DNA of 64,000 nt from Flavobacterium tagetis (GTDB lineage Bacteria; Bacteroidota; Bacteroidia; Flavobacteriales; Flavobacteriaceae), in NCBI RefSeq assembly GCF_016735615.1, contig NZ_JAERSF010000001.1, positions 868,001 to 932,000 of the forward strand, written 5' to 3'. This document shows, piece by piece, positions 8,785 through 14,918 of the stretch; positions within the stretch are counted from its first letter, which is position 1, and each line of letters opens with the position of its first letter. The position numbers and the translations under genes are program-made. The notes below the pieces were generated by a model. It ran no database searches. It was not told where the DNA came from and saw nothing but the letters and a program-made list of their open reading frames with translations.

Positions 8785-9852
8785 TTATTTAATAATTTCT
8801 ACTGTATTTCCGTCTTGTAGGTTGATTTGACCAGTAACAATTACAGTTTCTCCGTCATTTAAACCATTAATAATTTCAACTTTATCTCCTAAAATTCTTC
8901 CAGCAATTACTTTTCTTAATTTAGCAACACCGTTTTCTACAACAAAAATTTCGTTACTGCTCACACTTCCAACAAATGCATTTCTAGGAACAACTTTCAA
9001 GTTTTGTTTTTGGTTTTTAGCACCAAAGTTTGCAGTTCCGTACATACCTGCTTTTAGGTCGTTGTTAGCATTGTTTGTAATTTCAATTTCCACAGGGAAA
9101 TTTAAAGAAGCATCTGCTTTTGCTGCGATGAAAGTAATTTTTCCGCTAAAAGATTTATCAGGATAAACACTCGCTGTGATGTCTACAGTTTGTCCTAATT
9201 TTAAACTAGCAACTTGAGTTTCGTTTACTGTAACAGTCAATTTTAATTTAGAAACATTTACAATATCAAATAAAGCAGTTGCAGGCATTCCAGCTAAAAT
9301 AGACCCTGGCTCGATGTATTTTTTATTGATGTATCCGTTAATTGGAGCTTTTACTCTTGTGTCTCCAACATTAATTTTAGCTTGAGTGTAGTTAGACTGA
9401 GCATTAGTTAAAGCTAATTTTGCTTGATCTAATTGTTGTTTTGTAACCCCACCAGTTTTGAAAGCGTTTTCATATCTAGCATAATCAGATTTTGCGTTTT
9501 GATATGCTGCTTCAGCTGCTTGAGCGTTTACATTGATAACATCACCTCTTACTGTTAAAAGAGTTTGACCTACTCTTACATAGTCACCTTCTTTAACTAA
9601 AACACTAATTACTTTTCCAGATTTTTCAGCAGAGAAAGTCAACTCCTGAATTGGTGCGAAGTTTCCGTTTGCAGTAAAACCTAAGTTAACATCTTCTGTT
9701 TTTACTGTAGCCACTTTTACAGAAACTGCTGCGTTTTTTTCTGCTACAATAGCAGTTTTCGCTTCGTTTTCTGCTTTGTTCTTATTTAAAATGTAGCTAA
9801 CTCCAAAAAAAGCTACAATTATGATTACGACTGTTATAATTATTTTCTTCAT
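8785..9852 (-). CDS. RND efflux periplasmic adaptor (membrane fusion protein)
   Basis: Links the inner-membrane RND pump to the TolC-like channel. The 355-aa protein starts with a membrane anchor (about residues 3-22, ITVVIIIVAFFGVSYIL), then shows the split lipoyl half-motifs (GKVISVLVKEGDYVRVGQTL and the APINGYINKKYIEPGS stretch) flanking a coiled-coil hairpin at about 95-165 rich in Ala and Gln, then the beta-barrel and membrane-proximal domains ending in VIVTGQINLQDG. The anchor is uncleaved; no lipobox is seen. It starts 12 nt after the tolC-like stop codon, so the two are surely co-transcribed. Confidence 0.92.
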   Translation of the reverse strand: MKKIIITVVIIIVAFFGVSYILNKNKAENEAKTAIVAEKNAAVSVKVATVKTEDVNLGFTANGNFAPIQELTFSAEKSGKVISVLVKEGDYVRVGQTLLTVRGDVINVNAQAAEAAYQNAKSDYARYENAFKTGGVTKQQLDQAKLALTNAQSNYTQAKINVGDTRVKAPINGYINKKYIEPGSILAGMPATALFDIVNVSKLKLTVTVNETQVASLKLGQTVDITASVYPDKSFSGKITFIAAKADASLNFPVEIEITNNANNDLKAGMYGTANFGAKNQKQNLKVVPRNAFVGSVSSNEIFVVENGVAKLRKVIAGRILGDKVEIINGLNDGETVIVTGQINLQDGNTVEIIK

Positions 9853-9864
9853 TGTAATAATTTG

Positions 9865-11196
9865 TTATTTAGTAAGAGATTTAAGTTCGCCTTTCGATTT
9901 GATTAGAGATATTTCGGCAATTTTATAATTTAAAACTGCTCTTGTAAAGTTATTTTGAGCTTCAAGTGATGCGTTTTCTGCATCTAGCAAATCGGTTAAA
10001 GATGCTAAACCTTGAAGATAATTGTTTTTGGTGTTTCCTAAGATTTCTAACGCCAAACGCATATTTTCTCTCTGATTTTCGATAGTTACAAGATTATTAT
10101 TAATCTGTGTCATTGCATTTCTATAATCTAAATCAAGAGAAAGTTTTGTATCTTTGATGTCTTCTTGTAACTCTCTGATTTGAACATCTGCTTGTCTTAC
10201 TTTTGCACGAGTTCCGAAACCTGTAAAGATTGGCACGTGTAGGTTTAAAGCAATTGCAGAGAAATCTGACCAATAAACTCCTTTATCTGGTTTTGCAAAC
10301 CAAGGCATTTCAGGTCCTTGTCCGATATAATTGTAACCTGCAGATAATGAAAGTGTAGGATAATAACCTGCTTCAACAGCTTTTTTATTGAATACTAAAA
10401 GTTCTTCTTGTTTTTTCAAAAGTAAATATTCTGTTCTGTTTTCAATATTTGGCTCTTGTGTTAAAGCAGCTGGCACAACTTCAAATTCTTCTTTTGGCAT
10501 AACGATTTGAGTTTCAATTGGCATACCCATATAAAACTTTAATGCATTTTCCTGTAACTCGATCTGATTTTTAACCTGCTGACGATCTGTATCAATATTA
10601 GACATTTTTACGATAATACGATCTAAGTCAATTTTTTTAGCTAAACCGTTATTAAACTGTCCTTGCACGATATCACGAACTTTTTGTGTATTTACATAGT
10701 TACTATCTAATAGAATAAGTCTTTCTCTTTGTACATAAACTGAATAGTAGTTATTTGCAACTCTTTCAATAACTTGTTCTTCTGTCAATTGATCATTTAT
10801 CTGATAAAACTCACGAGTCGTCTTTGCAGCTCTTAAACCTGTAAAAACAGATTGATCAAATAATGCTTGAGTTAAAGAAAGTCCTGCAGTTGATGTCCAT
10901 TTCTGTCCAAATGCTGCCTGAATTGTAGTTCCTGGCTGTCCAAAACCTGCACCGTCGATAACTGTGGTCTGAATTACCGGATTATACGTTAAACTTCCGT
11001 TTGCGCTAATTTGCGGTAAAGCTCTCGAACGTATTTCCTGAATCTGATACTCACTATTCTCTACCTGAAGCTTAGCTTTTTTAGCATCGGCTTTATTTTG
11101 AAGCGCATAATTGACCGCGTCTTTCAGGGTTAAAGTGGTTTGTGCGTTGACAGACAAGCCAATGGTGCACAAAAATATAAGAAGGATTCTTTTCAT
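9865..11196 (-). CDS. TolC family outer membrane efflux protein
   Basis: Outer-membrane channel of the tripartite efflux pump. The 443-aa protein has a signal peptide (MKRILLIFLCTIGLSVNAQ) and two outer-membrane-efflux repeats with long amphipathic helices: the first begins at LTLKDAVNYALQNKADAKKA, the second covers the C-terminal half ending with NFTRAVLNYKIAEISLIKSKG. It is followed 12 nt later by the adaptor and preceded by the TetR gene on the same strand with a 93-nt gap. No separate promoter with a clear TAnnTTTG element was found in that gap, so read-through from the tetR promoter is likely. Confidence 0.92.
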   Translation of the reverse strand: MKRILLIFLCTIGLSVNAQTTLTLKDAVNYALQNKADAKKAKLQVENSEYQIQEIRSRALPQISANGSLTYNPVIQTTVIDGAGFGQPGTTIQAAFGQKWTSTAGLSLTQALFDQSVFTGLRAAKTTREFYQINDQLTEEQVIERVANNYYSVYVQRERLILLDSNYVNTQKVRDIVQGQFNNGLAKKIDLDRIIVKMSNIDTDRQQVKNQIELQENALKFYMGMPIETQIVMPKEEFEVVPAALTQEPNIENRTEYLLLKKQEELLVFNKKAVEAGYYPTLSLSAGYNYIGQGPEMPWFAKPDKGVYWSDFSAIALNLHVPIFTGFGTRAKVRQADVQIRELQEDIKDTKLSLDLDYRNAMTQINNNLVTIENQRENMRLALEILGNTKNNYLQGLASLTDLLDAENASLEAQNNFTRAVLNYKIAEISLIKSKGELKSLTK

Positions 11197-11289
11197 AAGT
11201 AGTTAAATATTTATTTTTTAAATTTTGAGATAGTACCGTCATTTTCCATCCTCACTCAGAATAATGACGATTAAATATATTTGGATGAA

Positions 11290-11889
11290 TTAATTATTTA
11301 TTCTTTTTAGCTGCTTTTCCAATTCCTCTACTCCTTTTACAGTAGCCATTGCGCGCGTATGATATTCTAATGCTTCCAGCTCAATTCTTTGTGCTTCACT
11401 TTCAGAAACTGTATTTTCATTTATATGAAAAACCAGTGTATAATAAAACTTAACATAAACCTCTACATTCAAATCGCTTCTGTAAAGACCTTCACGAATT
11501 CCCTTTTCAATGTTTTCTCTAAAAAGCTGTGTACATTGATCAATTTCGAATGAAAGAATATTTTGATAGATTTCAGGATAATGCTTCTTTAACTGATAAA
11601 TTGGAGACGTGTCTATATTATTTTTAAACATGTCACGAAACATTTCTCTGATCTCAAAATTCTCATGAATAGCATTAAAATTCTTTGCAATAATCGTATC
11701 CATGATTTCGTGTACCTGGCCATGAACCAGCGAAGTGCTTTCTTCAATCAGAACTTCTTTATTGCAGAAATACTTGTAAATCGTTTTTTTCGAAATACAC
11801 ATTTCACCCGCAATATCGTCCATTGTAACACTCTTAAAACCAAGCTTTAAAAATAACTCGCTTGCTTTTGCTATAATCTTCTCTTTCAT
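11290..11889 (-). CDS. TetR family transcriptional regulator of the efflux operon
   Basis: A 199-aa regulator with an N-terminal helix-turn-helix (about residues 20-45, DDIAGEMCISKKTIYKYFCNK) followed by an all-helical ligand-binding domain typical of TetR. It heads the tolC-adaptor-RND operon. Its own promoter contains a palindrome GGAAACT-N14-AGTTTCC next to the -7 element; the same arrangement precedes the neighbouring yceI gene. This suggests that it represses itself, the efflux genes and yceI, and is released by an unknown ligand. Family is certain; target assignment is inferred from site placement. Confidence 0.92.
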   Translation of the reverse strand: MKEKIIAKASELFLKLGFKSVTMDDIAGEMCISKKTIYKYFCNKEVLIEESTSLVHGQVHEIMDTIIAKNFNAIHENFEIREMFRDMFKNNIDTSPIYQLKKHYPEIYQNILSFEIDQCTQLFRENIEKGIREGLYRSDLNVEVYVKFYYTLVFHINENTVSESEAQRIELEALEYHTRAMATVKGVEELEKQLKRINN

Positions 11890-11910
11890 TTTAAATTCTC
11901 GATTGCATCA

Positions 11911-11918
11911 CAAATATA
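11911..11918 (-). promoter_or_regulatory. -7 element of the tetR-efflux operon promoter
   Basis: On the minus strand this reads TATATTTG, a match to TAnnTTTG, 22 bp before the tetR start codon. No TTG is found at the -33 distance; the operator-like palindrome covers that region. Confidence 0.65.
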
Positions 11919-11922
11919 CTTT

Positions 11923-11950
11923 GGAAACTAAAATTAAAAAAATAGTTTCC
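11923..11950. promoter_or_regulatory. Operator-like palindrome, copy 1 (tetR promoter)
   Basis: GGAAACT and AGTTTCC separated by 14 nt. It begins 4 nt from the -7 element and so covers the spacer and the -33 region of the tetR promoter. Two more copies with the same 14-nt spacing lie before yceI. Confidence 0.75.
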
Positions 11951-11996
11951 TGTTTATTTGTAATAATTTTACATCAATTTATTGATTTAGTAAGAT

Positions 11997-12518
11997 TTAT
12001 ATGCTAAATTCTAAATTTGCTATAAGTTTAATGTCTTTTCCTAAGGCTGCACCCGAAGTATGATTAAAAGAGCTGTAATCCAAACCAAAGTCTTCACGTT
12101 TGATGTTTCCTTTGATTTCAAAAGCTACTTTCTTTTCTCCGTTATAAATATTTTCTCCAAGAAATTCAGCATCCAATTCAACTACTCTGGTGATATCTTT
12201 TATCGTTAGATCTCCTTTGAAGAAATTAATGTTCTGATTAACTTTTTGAAATGATGTTGATTTGAAACTGATAATTGGATGCTCATCTTCTTCAAAAAAA
12301 TCCTGAAGCTGTAAATAAGCATCTATAGATTGGAAACTTTCTTTTTTATTATTGATGTCTAATGAGAATTCGACAGAAGCATCTTCAATCTCATTATCTT
12401 CAATATTCACATACCCATCAAATTTATTTGAGTCTCCTCCCAAATAAGCAGTTCTTGATCGTCTCATTTCTAATAAAACATCTGACTGGCTTGAATCTAA
12501 GGTCCATTTTGTTTTCAT
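11997..12518 (-). CDS. YceI family protein (lipocalin-like fold), cytoplasmic
   Basis: A 173-aa YceI-domain protein. The family forms an extended beta-barrel that binds isoprenoid-like lipids. Features seen are the N-terminal W-x-LDSSQSDVLLEMRR strand, the FKGDLTIKDITRVVELD strand and the KREDFGLDYSSFN motif near residues 135-150, typical of the family. No signal peptide is present, unlike the E. coli member, so it probably stays in the cytoplasm. It lies upstream of tetR on the same strand (107 nt) and its promoter carries two copies of the palindrome found at the tetR promoter, so it is likely part of the same regulon. Its physiological role is not known. Confidence 0.88.
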   Translation of the reverse strand: MKTKWTLDSSQSDVLLEMRRSRTAYLGGDSNKFDGYVNIEDNEIEDASVEFSLDINNKKESFQSIDAYLQLQDFFEEDEHPIISFKSTSFQKVNQNINFFKGDLTIKDITRVVELDAEFLGENIYNGEKKVAFEIKGNIKREDFGLDYSSFNHTSGAALGKDIKLIANLEFSI

Positions 12519-12563
12519 AAATAGCTGATTTAATTGATTTTAAGAATCATTAAAACTCTTCAT

Positions 12564-12591
12564 GGAAACTTTTACAGTGTTCTTAGTTTCC
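12564..12591. promoter_or_regulatory. Operator-like palindrome, copy 2 (yceI leader)
   Basis: GGAAACT-N14-AGTTTCC, placed just downstream of the predicted yceI transcription start, between the -7 element and the start codon at 12518. A regulator bound here would block elongation or initial transcription. Confidence 0.75.
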
Positions 12592-12603
12592 ATTTTATCG
12601 CTG

Positions 12604-12611
12604 CAAATATA
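12604..12611 (-). promoter_or_regulatory. -7 element of the yceI promoter
   Basis: TATATTFG-type element: the minus strand reads TATATTTG, with TTG 19 bp upstream as -33 element (inside the spacer of operator copy 3). This is a near-consensus Bacteroidota promoter. Confidence 0.75.
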
Positions 12612-12615
12612 GACA

Positions 12616-12643
12616 GGAAACTCTGAATACCAAAAAAGTTTCC
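12616..12643. promoter_or_regulatory. Operator-like palindrome, copy 3 (yceI promoter)
   Basis: GGAAACT-N14-AGTTTCC, 4 nt from the -7 element, exactly as in copy 1 at the tetR promoter. The two half-sites flank the -33 TTG. Confidence 0.8.
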
Positions 12644-12754
12644 AAGTTTTTTGGAAAAAAATTTAACATCTTAGAAATGAGACGAATTAAAAGCCTGTTT
12701 AAAATGATTCATACGCTTTTAACATTTCATCCTTAGAAATTCATATTTGAATTG

Positions 12755-12762
12755 TATCTTTG
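12755..12762 (+). promoter_or_regulatory. -7 element upstream of the polyprenyl synthase gene
   Basis: TATCTTTG matches TAnnTTTG and lies 22 bp before the start codon. The -33 region has no clear TTG. Confidence 0.5.
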
Positions 12763-12784
12763 AGCCGCGAAATCAGAATTTATT

Positions 12785-13759
12785 ATGCACGATATAAGTC
12801 AGTACCAAGATTTTTTTATCAATTATCTACAAAGCCAAAACATACATAAAGAACCTAAAAATCTTTACGAACCTATAGAATATATTTTAGGACTTGGCGG
12901 AAAACGCATTCGTCCCGTTTTAACTTTAATGGCCGCAGAGGTTTTTGATACTGATTATTCGATTGCGCTTCCAGCTGCAATGGCGGTTGAAGTTTTTCAT
13001 AATTTTTCGCTAGTTCATGATGATATTATGGATGATGCGCCTTTGAGAAGAGGACAAATTACCGTGCATGAAAAATGGGATTTGAACACTGGAATTCTTT
13101 CAGGAGACGCCATGCTTATTTTGGCTTATCAATATTTTGAGCAATACGAGCCGATTGTTTTTAGAAACCTTGCCAAATTATTCAGCAAAACAGCGCTTGA
13201 AGTTTGCGAAGGACAGCAATGGGATGTAGATTTTGAAGTTCGCAAAGATGTTACGATTCCGCAATATCTTAAAATGATTGAATACAAAACGGCTGTTTTG
13301 GTTGCCGCTGCCATGAAAATGGGCGCAATTGTTGCTAAAACTTCTGAAAAAGAAGCTGATTTAATTTACGATTTCGGACTTAATTTAGGATTGGCTTTCC
13401 AGCTTCAAGACGATTATCTAGATGCTTTTGGAGATCCTGAAACTTTTGGAAAACAAGTTGGTGGTGATATTATAGAAAACAAAAAAACCTATTTATATCT
13501 AAAAGCTTTAGAGTTTTCTTCTGATGAAAAAGCTTCTGAATTAGAAAAATTATTCACGCTTCAACTGGAAGATAATACAGAAAAAATAGAAACTGCTAAA
13601 AACATTTTTAACGAATCTGGAGCATCACACGCCACGCAAGAAGCCATCGAAATGTACACTTTTAAAGCTTTTGAAACGTTAGAAAAAATGGAAATCAGCA
13701 ATGAAAAGAAAATCGTTTTGAGAACTTTCGGAGAGAATTTAATGGGTCGTAAAGTTTAG
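12785..13759 (+). CDS. Polyprenyl diphosphate synthase (trans-isoprenyl family)
   Basis: Condenses isopentenyl diphosphate onto an allylic diphosphate to make the prenyl chains used for menaquinone or other isoprenoids. The first Asp-rich motif is DDIMD (Asp79-Asp83, followed by DAPLRRG) and the second is DDYLD (Asp209-Asp213, in FQLQDDYLDAFGD); the GGKRIRP substrate motif is at about 38-44. At 324 aa the length is usual. A Phe sits five residues before the first motif, which in this family tends to limit chain length to the C15-C20 range; that is an inference and the product cannot be fixed from sequence. The next gene follows after 25 nt. Confidence 0.92.
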   Translation: MHDISQYQDFFINYLQSQNIHKEPKNLYEPIEYILGLGGKRIRPVLTLMAAEVFDTDYSIALPAAMAVEVFHNFSLVHDDIMDDAPLRRGQITVHEKWDLNTGILSGDAMLILAYQYFEQYEPIVFRNLAKLFSKTALEVCEGQQWDVDFEVRKDVTIPQYLKMIEYKTAVLVAAAMKMGAIVAKTSEKEADLIYDFGLNLGLAFQLQDDYLDAFGDPETFGKQVGGDIIENKKTYLYLKALEFSSDEKASELEKLFTLQLEDNTEKIETAKNIFNESGASHATQEAIEMYTFKAFETLEKMEISNEKKIVLRTFGENLMGRKV

Positions 13760-13784
13760 CATTCAGTAAAAAATCTAAAATCTC

Positions 13785-14138
13785 ATGTTTGTAGCACCAG
13801 TAAATACCGAATCATTATTAGCGCAAGCGCAAGCAGAGACTTTATACCTTAGTCTTATTGAACAGCTTAATAAAGATTTTAATTTGGCGAATGAAGGAAT
13901 CGATTTTCCGTTAAGTATTACGCCAGACGAATTAAAGATTCAGCTTCACGAAAAAGTCTACAGAATGATTCAGTATAAATTTGCTGAATATTTAAACCTA
14001 CTCTACATCATTGATGTTCCCGAAAATGAAATCAAACAATTAGATGGTTCAGATTTGGTAATTCTTGCCGAACAAGTTGCTTTCTTGATTTTGAAAAGGG
14101 AATGGCAAAAGGTTTGGTTTAGGAATTATTATAAATAA
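13785..14138 (+). CDS. Hypothetical protein downstream of polyprenyl synthase
   Basis: A 117-aa protein that I cannot place in a named family. It has no signal peptide and no membrane segment; helices alternate with acidic stretches, ending in a basic aromatic tail (KREWQKVWFRNYYK). It starts 25 nt after the polyprenyl synthase stop codon on the same strand, so the two are likely one transcript. The reading frame has normal codon use for the region and an ATG start, which supports a real gene. Function unknown. Confidence 0.75.
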   Translation: MFVAPVNTESLLAQAQAETLYLSLIEQLNKDFNLANEGIDFPLSITPDELKIQLHEKVYRMIQYKFAEYLNLLYIIDVPENEIKQLDGSDLVILAEQVAFLILKREWQKVWFRNYYK

Positions 14139-14144
14139 AAAAGT

Positions 14145-14249
14145 CACATAGGTACAAAGTTGCAAAGCGACAAAGGCTTCTTTACTTTGCACACAGTTTT
14201 TAAATATTTATAAAACTTTGAACCTTTGTTACTATGAACCTTTGAGCCT
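14145..14249. repeat. Repeat-rich convergent spacer
   Basis: The spacer between convergent genes contains TGAACCTTTG twice (14219-14228 and 14235-14244), plus AAAGGCT and AGCCTTT as distant inverted arms and several CTTTG or CAAAG words. It may fold into an imperfect hairpin and end both transcripts. Similar CTTTG-rich spacers are common in flavobacteria. Confidence 0.5.
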
Positions 14250-14801
14250 TTAAAAGTAAACCCTCACAAAAGGCATAAATCCAGAGCCATAAAGACTTTT
14301 ATTAGGATCATATAAAACATCATAACGTGCTCCAATAGTCACATTTCCTGTTCTATAACCTGCCCCTAAATATAAGGCTGTATTCCAATAAGAATCAGAA
14401 AAACCTGGGTGATAATAATTGTCTTCGTAGTCGGTATCGACCTTAACTTGTTCCAATTCTGCAGATAATTGGAGTTGCGGAATTGGGTTTACGAGTGTGA
14501 TAAAACTTCCGCCATAAACAAACGATTCGTAATAATCTCTTTGGTATAAATAACCAAACTGCAATCCAACTCCAAGGGCAACAATTTCGTTGACATTGTA
14601 AATGGCACTTGGCATTACAGAGATGTTGGTGTAGCCTGAACCAAAGCCAAGACCTAAACCACCTCCAAATTGAACTTTTTCCCAAAAATGGTTACTGTTG
14701 TCTATGACATATTTTTGTTGTGCAATACTATAACTTGAAAATAAGACGGCCAAAATCACAAAAAAATATCTGCAATCGATTGAAAATTGAATTTTATTCA
14801 T
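14250..14801 (-). CDS. Outer membrane beta-barrel-like protein, secreted
   Basis: A 183-aa protein with an N-terminal hydrophobic signal segment (about residues 11-27, ending at AQQ) and a Gly- and aromatic-rich remainder of alternating strands (FGGGLGLGFGSGYTNISVMP, ALYLGAGYRTGNVTIGARYDVLY), closing with FVRVYF. This pattern and the terminal Phe fit a small outer-membrane beta-barrel. No catalytic motif is seen. It is divergent from sucA (117 bp apart) and convergent with the hypothetical gene. Function is unknown. Confidence 0.75.
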   Translation of the reverse strand: MNKIQFSIDCRYFFVILAVLFSSYSIAQQKYVIDNSNHFWEKVQFGGGLGLGFGSGYTNISVMPSAIYNVNEIVALGVGLQFGYLYQRDYYESFVYGGSFITLVNPIPQLQLSAELEQVKVDTDYEDNYYHPGFSDSYWNTALYLGAGYRTGNVTIGARYDVLYDPNKSLYGSGFMPFVRVYF

Positions 14802-14824
14802 AGTTAACGTTTATTTTAACAAAT

Positions 14825-14846
14825 TTTTACGTAAAAGTACGTAAAA
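14825..14846. promoter_or_regulatory. TACGTAAAA direct repeat in the sucA upstream region
   Basis: TACGTAAAA occurs twice with one base between, and the first copy is part of the 12-bp perfect palindrome TTTTACGTAAAA (14825-14836). It lies between the divergent beta-barrel gene and sucA, 28 bp before the sucA -7 element, a sensible position for a regulator site. No regulator is known for it. Confidence 0.4.
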
Positions 14847-14873
14847 AAAAGATTTAAATAAATGCGATTGTTG

Positions 14874-14881
14874 TACTTTTG
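14874..14881 (+). promoter_or_regulatory. -7 element of the sucAB promoter
   Basis: TACTTTTG matches TAnnTTTG, 37 bp before the sucA ATG. No strong -33 element is seen. Confidence 0.5.
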
Positions 14882-14918
14882 CCTTTCTATATAACAAAAA
14901 AGTATATTCACTCATATT

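Noticed and set aside
11230..11275. Possible operator between tetR and the tolC-like gene
   Set aside because: A weak CGTCATT/AATGACG inverted repeat is present but does not match the GGAAACT palindrome and has no -7 element nearby.
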